A DNA stretch of 64,000 nucleotides from positions 43,207 through 107,206 of the forward strand of contig NZ_FPBP01000013.1 of the NCBI RefSeq assembly GCF_900116705.1, read 5' to 3'. The notes under the pieces were generated by a model, which was given only the letters and a program-made list of their open reading frames with translations, was not told the origin of the DNA and did not search any database. A program made the translations under genes and the position numbers. The DNA is from Halomonas korlensis. GTDB lineage: Bacteria; Pseudomonadota; Gammaproteobacteria; Pseudomonadales; Halomonadaceae. Shown in pieces: positions 1-9,709 of the stretch; the first letter of the stretch is position 1, and each line of letters begins with the position of its first letter.

Positions 1-1309
1 GGAACAGCATATCGACGTTGCCCAGCCGGGCGCGCTCGTTGCTCACGTTGAGCGCGGGTTTCACGGCATTGGCCACCGAGCCCTCGGGGTCATAGCGAAC
101 CGCTTTGGTCACTTCGCCGCCGCGGTCGCTCCATTCATTCCAGAAGGCTTCGCCGACCCGGCCGCCCCAGTCATTATCGGGCACCAGCACCGCGGCACGA
201 CGATGACCATCCTGCCAGGCGCGACGGGCCGTCTGGCGAGCTTCATCTTCGGCGGACAGGCCATACTGAAAAAGATTATCGGTCTGGTTGCGCTCGGCCG
301 TTCCGTAGTTCAAGGCGAGCGTGGGCAGAGGCACTTCGTCGCGACGTTCCAGTTCGCTGACGAGTTGCTTCTCCAAGGGGCCGACCACGACCTGGGCGCC
401 GCGGTTCTCGGCTTCGCGGTAAAGCGCATCGAGATCGCCATGACTCGAATCGATGAAGCTCAGTTGCGCACTGTTGCCCTGGTTGGCTTCGTTGAGATGG
501 TGAGTGCGCATGCCGTCGCGAATCGCCGCGGCAACTTCGGAAAGCGGGCCGGATTCGGGGAGAAAAACGGCAATGTGATTGACCTCCAGGCCCCGTAATT
601 CGCGCAATGCCAATAGCTCGGAAGGTAGGCGGCGTGCCGCCGGGTGATTGGCATGGCGGCTGCGCCAGTCATCCAGCCGGTCGAACAGACGCTGGATATC
701 GCCCCCACTGCTACGAAACAGCTTGGTCAGGTCGAGCCATCCGCGAGTGAGGGAATCTGCCCCGGCCTCGAGCGAGTTCAGTTGACGAGTCTCCAATCGC
801 GTCAGGGCCTGCCAGATGGGGTCATTGAAGGCTTCCCGATCGGTATCGGCTTGAACGTCGAGCAGGGTTTCGGCGGCCGCGAGGGGTTCATCGACCTCGA
901 GGAGCGCTATCCCCAGGCGTTCACGAAGCAGCACCGACTGATCCTGGGCCGGTTGCAGCGCCTCGATGTCCTGTCCTGCCTGGATCGCCGCCCAGGGGTC
1001 GTTCAGCGCCTCGCCCAGGTCCGACAGCAACAGTGCCCAGCGCAGTCGTGCCGACGCCTCGAGCTGACGGTCATCGATCTCCTTGGCAACCTCGAGTGCC
1101 TGGGGGCGGCTGCCCTGACGTGCTAGGATATCAGCCGCTTCCAGTCGGGTGAGCGCCGCCTGGGCGGGTGCCTGCTGCTCGGCCTGCTGAAGTAGCCGCT
1201 GTGGGTCATCCGCGGCACGGCGTTCCATGATGCCAGGTTGCAAGCCGCAGCCCGCCAGTATTAGCGCCATCAGCGCGGCGGCCAACAGGCCACGAATCGA
1301 GATGTTCAT
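1..1309 (-). CDS. lpoA: Penicillin-binding protein activator LpoA (partial)
   Basis: Outer-membrane lipoprotein that reaches through the periplasm to activate the peptidoglycan synthase PBP1a. The frame opens at an ATG behind a reverse-strand AGGAAGG ribosome site and runs off the left edge, so about 436 residues are present and the C-terminus is missing (E. coli LpoA is about 680). Residues 1-21 are a lipoprotein signal with lipobox LAGC; Cys21 is the predicted lipidated residue. The next ~200 residues are Ala/Leu-rich and helical, as in the TPR-like N-domain. From about residue 243 (HIAVFLPESGPL) the periplasmic-binding-protein-like LppC domain begins. It diverges from rsmI across 47 bp, a common gammaproteobacterial arrangement. 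The family assignment is firm. Confidence 0.93.
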   Translation of the reverse strand, partial: MNISIRGLLAAALMALILAGCGLQPGIMERRAADDPQRLLQQAEQQAPAQAALTRLEAADILARQGSRPQALEVAKEIDDRQLEASARLRWALLLSDLGEALNDPWAAIQAGQDIEALQPAQDQSVLLRERLGIALLEVDEPLAAAETLLDVQADTDREAFNDPIWQALTRLETRQLNSLEAGADSLTRGWLDLTKLFRSSGGDIQRLFDRLDDWRSRHANHPAARRLPSELLALRELRGLEVNHIAVFLPESGPLSEVAAAIRDGMRTHHLNEANQGNSAQLSFIDSSHGDLDALYREAENRGAQVVVGPLEKQLVSELERRDEVPLPTLALNYGTAERNQTDNLFQYGLSAEDEARQTARRAWQDGHRRAAVLVPDNDWGGRVGEAFWNEWSDRGGEVTKAVRYDPEGSVANAVKPALNVSNERARLGNVDMLF

Positions 1310-1356
1310 GAATCCTTCCTTGTCCCCATTAGCCGCGAGCAACCCAGGGAGCCGAG

Positions 1357-2214
1357 ATGTCAGATGCGATTGCCGGTGCATTGTACGTGGTCGCTACACC
1401 GATTGGGAATCTGGACGACCTGAGCTTCCGTGCGATCCGAGTGCTTGGCGAGGTGGCGCTGATCGCCGCGGAAGATACCCGGCATAGCGCACGCCTGCTG
1501 CGACACCTGGGCCTTACGGTGCCGATGTTGTCGCTCCATGAGCACAATGAGCCGGCGCGGATCGAGCAGCTCGATGCACGACTGCTGGGCGGCGAGTCGA
1601 TCGCCCTGATCAGCGATGCGGGAACCCCGCTGATCAGCGACCCGGGGTTCGTGCTGGTGCGTGAATTGCGCGCCAGAGGACGGCGGATCATCCCGATCCC
1701 GGGCCCCTGCGCGCTGGTTGCGGCATTGTCGGCGGCGGGGTTGCCGACGGATCGGTTCCTGTTCCAGGGTTTTCTGCCAGCCAGAAGCGCAGGCCGACGC
1801 GCTCGACTCGAGGCCTTGGTTGACCGCGAGGAAACCTTGGTGTTCTACGAGTCGCCGCACCGTATCCGCGACACCCTCGCCGATCTGGCCTGTACTCATC
1901 AGGAGCGCCAGTTGGTGTTAGCCCGTGAGCTGACCAAGACCTTCGAAACCTTTCTTGACGGCACGGCCGCCGGACTCCTGGCTCGCATGGACGCCGATCC
2001 CGATCAGACGCGTGGTGAGTTCGTGATCATGGTGGCTGGCGCTAAACCGCGCACCGGGGAGGATGCCGTCTCCTTCGAGGCCGATGCCCTGCTGTCGGCG
2101 CTGCTCGAGGAGGGTGTCGGCGTGAAGCAGGCAGCTGCTGTGGCGTCTCGGGTACTGGGTGGGGCGAAGAAAGGCTGGTATGCCCGGACCCAGACTCTCA
2201 AGGATGGGGATTGA
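1357..2214 (+). CDS. rsmI: 16S rRNA 2'-O-ribose C1402 methyltransferase RsmI
   Basis: SAM-dependent enzyme that 2'-O-methylates C1402 of 16S rRNA in the ribosomal P site, acting with RsmH, which N4-methylates the same base and is encoded just downstream. The 285 residues match the usual tetrapyrrole-methylase-fold length. Diagnostic motifs are VATPIGNLDDLS near the N-terminus, EDTRHSARLL at about 42-51, and LISDAGTPLISDPG at about 86-99. A GGGAG ribosome site precedes the ATG. It lies head to head with lpoA and is followed directly by rnpB; the rnpB -35 hexamer overlaps the last codons and stop of rsmI. Confidence 0.96.
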   Translation: MSDAIAGALYVVATPIGNLDDLSFRAIRVLGEVALIAAEDTRHSARLLRHLGLTVPMLSLHEHNEPARIEQLDARLLGGESIALISDAGTPLISDPGFVLVRELRARGRRIIPIPGPCALVAALSAAGLPTDRFLFQGFLPARSAGRRARLEALVDREETLVFYESPHRIRDTLADLACTHQERQLVLARELTKTFETFLDGTAAGLLARMDADPDQTRGEFVIMVAGAKPRTGEDAVSFEADALLSALLEEGVGVKQAAAVASRVLGGAKKGWYARTQTLKDGD

Positions 2215-2239
2215 GGGGCATCGGAGGCGCTGGTATGCT
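2211..2239 (+). promoter_or_regulatory. rnpB promoter
   Basis: TTGAGG at 2211-2216 and TATGCT at 2234-2239 are separated by exactly 17 bp. The start expected 7-8 bases after the -10 box (about 2247) coincides with the expected 5' end of the RNase P RNA. The -35 box overlaps the rsmI stop codon. Confidence 0.75.
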
Positions 2240-2246
2240 TGCCGCG

Positions 2247-2612
<366 letters not shown>

Positions 2613-2661
2613 CTGTCACTTGCTTGTCCATTCTCTTCCCATCCCTTCGAACGAGAAGTGC

Positions 2662-3618
2662 ATGACACCATCCGCCTCTGAACACGCCGCCAGCGGCTTT
2701 CGCCATGTCAGCGTGCTGCTGGATGGGGCCGTCGATGCCTTGATTCATGATCCACAAGGGAGTTATCTGGACGGTACCTTCGGGCGTGGAGGGCATTCCC
2801 GCGCGATTCTCGAGCGCCTGGCCCCCGAAGGGCGATTGCTGGCCATTGACCGCGACCCCCAGGCGATCGCGGCCGCCGCCAGCATCGAGGATGCCCGCTT
2901 CAGCGTCGAGCGTGGCGAGTTTGCCCATCTCGGCGAGATCGCCGCGGCTCGCGGTCTGCACGGCCGCCTCGATGGCATCCTGCTGGATGTCGGGGTGTCT
3001 TCCCCCCAGCTTGACGATCCCGAGCGGGGATTCAGCTTCCTGCGCGATGGCCCCCTGGACATGCGCATGGACCCTACCCGCGGCGAGAGTGCCGCCGAGT
3101 TTCTTGCACGCGCCGACGAAGCCGAGATCGTCAGGGTGTTCAAACAGTATGGAGAAGAGCGCTTCGCCCGACGCCTGGTCAGGGCCATCATCTCTCGACG
3201 GGCCGATCGGCCCTTCGAACGCACCGCGGATCTTGCCGAGGTGGTCAAGACGGCTCATCCCGCCTGGGAGAAGGGCAAGCATCCAGCCACCCGTGTCTTC
3301 CAGGCGCTGCGTATCCAGGTCAATGGCGAGCTCGAGCAACTCGACGCGGCGTTGGACGCGGCGCTCGAGGCGCTGGCACCGGGGGGGCATATGGTGGTGA
3401 TCAGCTTTCATTCCCTGGAAGATCGCCGCGTCAAGCGCTTCATCCGCCGGCACGTGCGTGGCGATACCGACCTGCCGCGCGGAGTGCCGGTTCGCGACGA
3501 TCAGCTGGCCAAACGTCTGGACGCGGTGGGCAAGGCGCAACATGCCGGCGCACCGGAGCTTGCGGTCAATCCCCGCGCGCGCAGCGCCGTGATGCGTGTG
3601 GCGCGCAAACGCAGCTGA
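2662..3618 (+). CDS. rsmH: 16S rRNA N4-methyltransferase RsmH (MraW)
   Basis: SAM-dependent enzyme that N4-methylates C1402 of 16S rRNA; by position it is the first gene of the dcw cluster. From the ATG at 2662 it has 318 residues, close to E. coli (313). The frame could open at 2620, but that start sits only 8 bp after the rnpB 3' end and would add 14 atypical residues. The SAM-binding motif [10 protein letters not shown] and the downstream [20 protein letters not shown] are clear, and the C-terminal [10 protein letters not shown] is typical. mraZ, which usually precedes this gene, is absent. Confidence 0.95.
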   Translation: MTPSASEHAASGFRHVSVLLDGAVDALIHDPQGSYLDGTFGRGGHSRAILERLAPEGRLLAIDRDPQAIAAAASIEDARFSVERGEFAHLGEIAAARGLHGRLDGILLDVGVSSPQLDDPERGFSFLRDGPLDMRMDPTRGESAAEFLARADEAEIVRVFKQYGEERFARRLVRAIISRRADRPFERTADLAEVVKTAHPAWEKGKHPATRVFQALRIQVNGELEQLDAALDAALEALAPGGHMVVISFHSLEDRRVKRFIRRHVRGDTDLPRGVPVRDDQLAKRLDAVGKAQHAGAPELAVNPRARSAVMRVARKRS

Positions 3619-3627
3619 GGAGACGCT

Positions 3628-3951
3628 ATGGTCAAGGGACGCACAGGCCCCAATGATGTCGGCTGGCCGCTGGCTCGGTTCTCCGGGCTGCGGCTGCTAA
3701 TTGTCGTGTTGCTTGTGCTGGCCTGTCTGGGGAGCGCTCTGGCGGTGATCACCGCCAGCCACCTCACCCGCGAGCAATATGCAAACCTTCAACGCCTGGA
3801 GAGCGAACATCAGCAATTGCAGACCGAGTGGGGGCAGCTGCTTCTCGAGGACAGTGCCTGGTCTTCACCAGCCCGCGTCGAGGGCCTGGCCGAGGAGCGA
3901 TTGGACATGCGCCTGCCTGAAGTGGTGGACGTCGAGGTGATTCGTCCGTGA
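3628..3951 (+). CDS. ftsL: Cell division protein FtsL
   Basis: Small bitopic inner-membrane protein that forms the FtsQ-FtsB-FtsL complex and activates FtsWI septal synthesis. It has 107 residues: a short cytoplasmic N-terminus (about 1-24), one membrane helix (about 25-45, LIVVLLVLACLGSALAVI), then a periplasmic leucine-zipper-like coiled coil (LQRLESEHQQLQTEWGQL). Identification rests on topology, length and position between rsmH and ftsI, because FtsL sequences diverge strongly. Its stop overlaps the ftsI GTG start by 4 bases, implying translational coupling. Confidence 0.9.
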   Translation: MVKGRTGPNDVGWPLARFSGLRLLIVVLLVLACLGSALAVITASHLTREQYANLQRLESEHQQLQTEWGQLLLEDSAWSSPARVEGLAEERLDMRLPEVVDVEVIRP

Positions 3952-5669
3952 GTCTTGATGCCCGAAGCGGGGTAACGCCGCGGCGACCGCCGCCGATGGA
4001 GCCGATGGGCGGCGTAAGGTATGGCCTGCTGTTGGTATTGGTCGCGATCGGTCTGGGACTGCTCGCCGGACGCGTGGTGACGCTACATGTCATCGACCGG
4101 CCTTTCCTGCAGGGACAAGGCGATGCGCGTACCCTGCGCACCGATACCATTCCGGCCCACCGGGGCATGATCAGCGACCGTCACGGCGAGCCGCTGGCAA
4201 TCTCGACGCCTGTGGTATCGCTGTGGGCCAACCCCCAGGATTTGCCTGTCGACGATATCCAGCGGCTGATGCTGGCCCGTGGTTTGGGGATGGAGCTCGA
4301 TGCCCTCAATGAGCGCATCGATCGCTACGGTGAGCGCGAATTCATGTATCTGCAGCGACGCCTGACGCCGAAAGCGGCGCAGCGGGTACTCGACCTGCGC
4401 GTACCGGGTGTGTATTCCCGGCAGGAATACAAGCGCTACTACCCCTCGGGAGAGGTAACGGCCCAGCTCCTCGGGGTTACCAATATCGATGATGCCGGCC
4501 AGGAGGGCCTGGAACTCGCTTATCAGTCTCATTTGGCGGGAGCGCCGGGGCAGCGGCGAGTCTTGAAGGATCGGCGTGGCCGCCTGGTCCGCGACCTGGC
4601 TGTATTGCGCGAGGCGCGGCCAGGGGGTGATCTGACCCTTTCCATCGACCAGCGTCTACAGTACATGGCGTATCGCGAACTCAAGACGGCGGTCGAGGAG
4701 CATCAGGCCGATGGTGGCGTGGTGGTGATGATGGACGCCGATACTGGCGAAGTGCTGGCCATGGCCAATCAGCCTTCCTACAACCCCAACAATCGTGCTG
4801 GCCTGGATCCTCGAGGGTTGCGTAATCAGGCCATTGTCGATGTCTTCGAGCCGGGCTCGGTGGTCAAGCCCCTGGCCATGGCGGCGGTGATGGAAAGCGG
4901 CAAATTCGACCGCGATACCGTGGTTGATACCTCGCCGGGCTGGATGCGCATCGATCGCTTCACCATCAAGGACGTGCGCAATTACGGCGAGCTGGACATG
5001 GCCGGTATTCTTGAGAAATCTTCGAATATCGGCATGTCGAAGCTGGTGCTGGAGCTTGATGACCCGCTGGTGCCCGAGAAATACCGCCTGCTGGGCTTCG
5101 GGGAGAGCCCCGGGACGGGGTTTCCTGGCGAGGCCAACGGCAGTCTGCCCGCTCCGCTGCGCTGGTCGAGCAGTCAATGGGCGGCGCTTTCCTACGGTTA
5201 CGGCCTATCTGTCTCGGCGCTTCAGCTGGCCAGCGCCTTTACCGCTCTCGCCAACGATGGTGTCAGGATGCCACCTTCACTGCTCAGGTTGTCTGAGCCG
5301 GCCGTCGGCACCCCGGCCATCGATGCCGACGTGGCTCATGATCTTTTGCGCATCATGGAAGAGTCAGTACAGCCAGGAACGGGGGGGCGGCGAGCAGGGG
5401 TTCCCGGCTATCGCGTCGCCGGCAAGACCGGTACGGTGCGCAAGAACTCGGCAACCGGTTATACCGAAGATGCGTATCGCAGCCTGTTCGTAGGCGTTGC
5501 CCCTGTCTCGGACCCGAGTATCGTCACCGTGGTGATGATCGACCACCCCCAGGCAGGTGATTATTACGGCGGCGCCGTTGCCGCCCCCGCATTCTCGCGT
5601 ATCGTCGGCAATGCCTTGCGACTGCTCGATGTGCCACCCGACGCGCCGCCCGATGCGCGAGAGGAATGA
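3948..5669 (+). CDS. ftsI: Septal peptidoglycan D,D-transpeptidase FtsI (PBP3)
   Basis: Class B penicillin-binding protein that cross-links septal peptidoglycan with FtsW. The 573 residues comprise a cytoplasmic tail, one N-terminal membrane helix (about 25-45, GLLLVLVAIGLGLLAGRVV), a pedestal domain and the transpeptidase. Active-site motifs are present in order: SVVK in EPGSVVKP (acylated Ser), SSN in EKSSNIG, and KTG in VAGKTGTVRK. The GTG start overlaps the ftsL stop (GTGA). The stop overlaps an ATGA of the next frame, although murE more likely starts further downstream. Confidence 0.96.
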   Translation: MSLDARSGVTPRRPPPMEPMGGVRYGLLLVLVAIGLGLLAGRVVTLHVIDRPFLQGQGDARTLRTDTIPAHRGMISDRHGEPLAISTPVVSLWANPQDLPVDDIQRLMLARGLGMELDALNERIDRYGEREFMYLQRRLTPKAAQRVLDLRVPGVYSRQEYKRYYPSGEVTAQLLGVTNIDDAGQEGLELAYQSHLAGAPGQRRVLKDRRGRLVRDLAVLREARPGGDLTLSIDQRLQYMAYRELKTAVEEHQADGGVVVMMDADTGEVLAMANQPSYNPNNRAGLDPRGLRNQAIVDVFEPGSVVKPLAMAAVMESGKFDRDTVVDTSPGWMRIDRFTIKDVRNYGELDMAGILEKSSNIGMSKLVLELDDPLVPEKYRLLGFGESPGTGFPGEANGSLPAPLRWSSSQWAALSYGYGLSVSALQLASAFTALANDGVRMPPSLLRLSEPAVGTPAIDADVAHDLLRIMEESVQPGTGGRRAGVPGYRVAGKTGTVRKNSATGYTEDAYRSLFVGVAPVSDPSIVTVVMIDHPQAGDYYGGAVAAPAFSRIVGNALRLLDVPPDAPPDAREE

Positions 5670-5701
5670 ATCATGAACGTCAGTCAGACCGAGGTGACGG
5701 G

Positions 5702-7210
5702 ATGGAGCTAGCCTACGCTCGGCTTGAAGCCAGCCTGTTCAGGCATTGGCCCGAAAGTCGCCCGGCGCTGGCGGCATTGTCGCTGCCGGAGGTATGCCGG
5801 CTGCAAGTGGACAGCCGGCGGCTGGCCCGTGGCGATGTGTTCGTAGCAGTGCCAGGCGTCGCGGCCGACGGTCGCCATTTCATCGATGACGCGCTGGCCT
5901 CCGGTGCCTCGCTGGTGCTGGCCCATCAGGACGGGCAGCAGCGTCATGCTGACCCGCGGGTGCTGTGGCTGACAGGCCTCAAGGAGACGCTGGGGCCGCT
6001 GGGTCAAGAATGCTTCGCCGTGCCCGACGACCTGGAGGTCATTGGCGTCACCGGCACCAATGGCAAGAGCTCGGTAACGCATTATCTGGCGGCGTTGAGC
6101 GAGGCCCTTGGCGTCCCGACCGGCCTGATCGGCACCCTGGGACAGGGGCGTGCCGGCAGTTTACACGATACCGGCCTGACCACGCCCGGGCCGCTGTCGC
6201 TTCAGGCGGCCCTGGGCGAACTGGCAGCAGCGAAGATGACGCGGGTCGCGATGGAAGTCTCGTCGCATGCGCTCGAACAGGCGCGGCTCGACGGCTGCCG
6301 AATCCGTGCCGCCGTGTTCACCAATCTCAGCCGTGACCACCTGGACTACCATGGCAGCATGGCAGGCTACGCCGCGGCCAAGGCACGATTGTTCCGGCGC
6401 CCCGAGCTTGAGCTCGCCGTGGTCAATGGTGACGACCCTCTGGCGAGGCTGATGCTGGCCGGCCTGGCGCCTGGCGTCAGGGTGCTGGCGGTCGGTGAAC
6501 AGGAGGCCACGACACTGCGGGTGGTCGACTGGGTACCTCACGCACAGGGACAGCGCGCCCTGGTCGCGACGCCCGAGGGCGAGCGGGTGATCGAACTCGC
6601 GCTGATGGGCCGCTTCACGCTCGACAATGTGCTGCTGGCGATCGCCGTCCTCTATGGTCTCGGCCATCCGCTCGAGGCGCTGTTCACCGCCGCGTCCGGC
6701 CTTGCGTCCGTGCCCGGTCGTATGGAGGCGCTGGTAACGCCTGGGTGTCCGACGGTGGTCATTGACTACGCCCATACGCCGGACGCGCTGGACAACGCCT
6801 TGGCGGCGCTGCGCGCGCATCTGCCGGGCGAGGGGCAGTTGTGGTGCGTGTTCGGCTGCGGCGGCGATCGCGATACCGGCAAGCGAGCGTTGATGGGCGC
6901 GGCCGCCGAGCGTCAGGCCGATATCATCGTGGTGACCGACGACAACCCGCGCAGCGAAGCTCCGGCAAGCATCCGCGAGCAGATTCTCACGGGGCTTTCG
7001 CGTGAGGCACGAGAAGCCGCCTGGAACCTGGGCGACCGTGGCCATGCGCTTGCCCGCGTGCTGGGTGATGCCTCGGCCGAGGATGTCGTGCTCATCGCCG
7101 GCAAGGGCCATGAGACCTGTCAGGAGATCGCGGGGGTGCGTCACGACTTCTCGGATCGTGTCGAGGCTGTAAACGCTCTGTCGGCACGCAGCGGGAGACC
7201 AGGGCGATGA
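5702..7210 (+). CDS. murE: UDP-MurNAc-tripeptide synthetase MurE (meso-DAP adding)
   Basis: ATP-dependent cytoplasmic ligase adding meso-diaminopimelate to UDP-MurNAc-L-Ala-D-Glu. I chose the ATG at 5702 because GAGGTG lies 5 bases upstream and the length (502) then matches the family. An ATG at 5666 overlapping the ftsI stop would add 12 residues but has no well-spaced ribosome site. The Mur ligase P-loop is GVTGTNGKSSVTH (about 118-130). DNPRSE (about 414-419) is the signature of enzymes selecting meso-DAP rather than lysine. The stop overlaps the murF ATG (ATGA). Confidence 0.96.
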   Translation: MELAYARLEASLFRHWPESRPALAALSLPEVCRLQVDSRRLARGDVFVAVPGVAADGRHFIDDALASGASLVLAHQDGQQRHADPRVLWLTGLKETLGPLGQECFAVPDDLEVIGVTGTNGKSSVTHYLAALSEALGVPTGLIGTLGQGRAGSLHDTGLTTPGPLSLQAALGELAAAKMTRVAMEVSSHALEQARLDGCRIRAAVFTNLSRDHLDYHGSMAGYAAAKARLFRRPELELAVVNGDDPLARLMLAGLAPGVRVLAVGEQEATTLRVVDWVPHAQGQRALVATPEGERVIELALMGRFTLDNVLLAIAVLYGLGHPLEALFTAASGLASVPGRMEALVTPGCPTVVIDYAHTPDALDNALAALRAHLPGEGQLWCVFGCGGDRDTGKRALMGAAAERQADIIVVTDDNPRSEAPASIREQILTGLSREAREAAWNLGDRGHALARVLGDASAEDVVLIAGKGHETCQEIAGVRHDFSDRVEAVNALSARSGRPGR

Positions 7211-8577
7211 GTGCAATGGGGCTGCAGACCCTCGGTGACATCGCCTCGGCGCTTGGCGTAGCGAGCCCGGACATCGACGCGGCGGTCACGGCGATCGTCA
7301 CCGACTCCCGGCAACTGGTCCCGGGTAGCCTGTTCGTGGCCTTGCGCGGCGAGCGCTTCGATGCCCATGACTTTCTCGACAAGGCGCGAGACGCCGGGGC
7401 CGTGGCGGCGCTGGTCGAACGTCCGGTGGCCGATCCGCTAGCGCAGATTCAGGTGGCGGACACTCGATTGGCGCTCGGGCTGCTGGGGCGGGCGCGGCGT
7501 CGGGCCTGGGACGGGCCCTTGGTCGCCGTGACCGGCAACAGTGGCAAGACCACGGTCAAGGAGTTGCTCGCCGCCTTGCTGGGCCGCCACGGCTCGACGC
7601 TTGCCACCCAGGGCAATCTCAACAACGATATTGGCGCGCCGTTGACGCTGCTCGGCCTGGAACCCCACCACCGGCAGGCCGTCGTCGAACTGGGGGCCAA
7701 CCATCTCGGCGAGATCGCCTGGACCACTTCGCTGGCCGAGCCACAAGTCGCCGTCATCACCAATGTCACCGGGGCGCACGTGGGCGAGTTCGGCGGCATG
7801 GGCCGTATCGCCCAGGCCAAGGCGGAGATCCTGGCCGGCTTGTCCGCCGAGGGAATCGCGGTGCTTAACCGCGACGATGACTACTTCGCCACCTGGGCGG
7901 CGCTTGCCGCACCCCGCGAGGTGCTCGACTTCGCCATCGACCTCCCGCAGGCCCGCGTTCATGCACGGGCGCTGGTCTGTGATGTTTTCGGGCGCTATGC
8001 TTTCACGCTTGTCGTGGATGGCCAGGAAGTGGGCCGTGTGCAGCTTGGCCTGTTGGGGCGTCATAACGTGTCCAACGCCCTGGCGGCGACAGCGGCGGCG
8101 CTGGCGCTGGGCCTGGCCCCGGCGGACGTGCTCGTTGGACTGGGAGATGTTTCGCCCATGGCGGGGCGTCTCAGTGTTGCCGAGGGCGTGAAGGGCACGC
8201 GGCTCTTGGACGATACCTATAATGCCAACCCCGGCGCGGTCAAGGCGGCGCTCGACCTGTTGGTCACGCTGCCCGGGCCCCACTGGTGCCTGCTCGGCGC
8301 CATGGGCGAACTGGGGGAGGCGTCCGAGCGGCTGCATGCCGACATCGGGCGACATGCACGGGAGCGGGGCGTCGAGTTCCTAGGCACGCTGGGTGAGTCG
8401 GCACGACCGGCAAGCCAGGCCTTCGGTGAAGGCGGGTGCCATTTCGACGACCGGGTGACGCTGATGCGCCACGTCCTCAACCATCTGCCATTCGGGGCCA
8501 GCGTGCTGGTCAAGGGATCACGCAGTGCCGGCATGGAACATGTGATTGCCGCCCTGCGCCCGGATGCACCAAGGTGA
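7207..8577 (+). CDS. murF: UDP-MurNAc-tripeptide-D-Ala-D-Ala ligase MurF
   Basis: Last cytoplasmic ligase of peptidoglycan precursor synthesis; it adds D-Ala-D-Ala to the UDP-MurNAc-tripeptide. It has 456 residues with the three Mur ligase domains. The P-loop reads VTGNSGKTTVKE (about 109-120), the MurF variant in which NSGKTT replaces TNGKST. NLNNDIGAPLTLL follows, as in E. coli MurF, and the third domain holds DDTYNANPGAVKAAL. It starts by ATGA overlap with murE and is followed after 9 bp by mraY. Confidence 0.96.
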   Translation: MSAMGLQTLGDIASALGVASPDIDAAVTAIVTDSRQLVPGSLFVALRGERFDAHDFLDKARDAGAVAALVERPVADPLAQIQVADTRLALGLLGRARRRAWDGPLVAVTGNSGKTTVKELLAALLGRHGSTLATQGNLNNDIGAPLTLLGLEPHHRQAVVELGANHLGEIAWTTSLAEPQVAVITNVTGAHVGEFGGMGRIAQAKAEILAGLSAEGIAVLNRDDDYFATWAALAAPREVLDFAIDLPQARVHARALVCDVFGRYAFTLVVDGQEVGRVQLGLLGRHNVSNALAATAAALALGLAPADVLVGLGDVSPMAGRLSVAEGVKGTRLLDDTYNANPGAVKAALDLLVTLPGPHWCLLGAMGELGEASERLHADIGRHARERGVEFLGTLGESARPASQAFGEGGCHFDDRVTLMRHVLNHLPFGASVLVKGSRSAGMEHVIAALRPDAPR

Positions 8578-8586
8578 ACGCGATAC

Positions 8587-9669
8587 ATGCTGCTTTATCT
8601 GGCTGATTTTCTGGCGCAATTTTTCAGCGCCTTTAATGTGTTCAACTATCTGACCCTGCGCATGATCCTGGGCACGCTCACGGCCCTGGTGCTCTGCCTG
8701 TGGCTCGGTCCGGTCATGATTCGCCGACTGGTCGAGCGACAGATCGGCCAGGCCGTGCGTGACGATGGACCCCAGTCACACCTCTCGAAAGCGGGGACGC
8801 CGACCATGGGCGGTGCGATGATCCTGATGGCGATCGCCGTAAGTACCCTGCTGTGGGGGGACCTCGACAACCATTATGTATGGATCGTCTTGGCGGTCAC
8901 CCTGGGGTTCGGGGCCATCGGCTGGGTGGATGACTATCGCAAGGTGGTGGAGAAGAACCCGCGGGGCCTGCCGGCACGCTGGAAATACTTCTGGCAATCG
9001 GTCATTGGCCTGTCGGCGGCGATCGTGCTCTATGTCACCGCCGCTTCCCCGGTGGAAACCAGCCTGATCGTGCCGTTGTTCAAGGATTTCGTCATGCCGC
9101 TGGGCGTCTTCTATATCGTGCTGACGTACCTGGTGATCGTCGGCAGCTCCAACGCGGTCAATCTCACCGATGGACTCGATGGTCTGGCGATCATGCCCAC
9201 CGTGCTGGTGGCGATGGGCCTGGCGATCTTCGCTTATGCCAGCGGCAACGTCGTGTTTGCCGACTACCTGCAGATTCCCATGATTCCCGGCGCCGGCGAG
9301 TTGGCGGTCTTCTGCGCCACCATCGCCGGCGCCGGGCTGGGCTTTCTCTGGTTCAATACCTATCCCGCCCAGGTGTTCATGGGCGACGTCGGGGCCCTGG
9401 CCCTGGGCGCCGCGCTGGGCGTGGTAGCGGTGATCGTGCGTCAGGAGATCGTGCTGTTCATCATGGGCGGTATCTTCGTCATGGAGACCGTCTCGGTGAT
9501 CCTGCAGGTTGGCTCCTACAAGCTCACCGGGCGCCGCATCTTTCGCATGGCTCCCTTGCACCATCATTACGAGCTCAAGGGCTGGCCGGAGCCGCGCGTT
9601 ATCGTGCGGTTCTGGATCATCACCGTGGTGTTGGTGCTGGTCGGCCTGGCCACCCTGAAGGTTCGCTGA
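8587..9669 (+). CDS. mraY: Phospho-MurNAc-pentapeptide transferase MraY
   Basis: Inner-membrane enzyme that moves phospho-MurNAc-pentapeptide from UDP to undecaprenyl phosphate, giving lipid I. The 360 residues equal the E. coli length and contain about ten hydrophobic helices. Active-site motifs are WVDDYRK (catalytic Asp pair), [20 protein letters not shown] and the late HHHYELKGW. The start [19 protein letters not shown] is the conserved N-terminus, which supports the ATG at 8587. Confidence 0.97.
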   Translation: MLLYLADFLAQFFSAFNVFNYLTLRMILGTLTALVLCLWLGPVMIRRLVERQIGQAVRDDGPQSHLSKAGTPTMGGAMILMAIAVSTLLWGDLDNHYVWIVLAVTLGFGAIGWVDDYRKVVEKNPRGLPARWKYFWQSVIGLSAAIVLYVTAASPVETSLIVPLFKDFVMPLGVFYIVLTYLVIVGSSNAVNLTDGLDGLAIMPTVLVAMGLAIFAYASGNVVFADYLQIPMIPGAGELAVFCATIAGAGLGFLWFNTYPAQVFMGDVGALALGAALGVVAVIVRQEIVLFIMGGIFVMETVSVILQVGSYKLTGRRIFRMAPLHHHYELKGWPEPRVIVRFWIITVVLVLVGLATLKVR

Positions 9670-9709
9670 AAAGCGGCGACGCTGTCATGCCATCGGCAAG
9701 GAGCACATC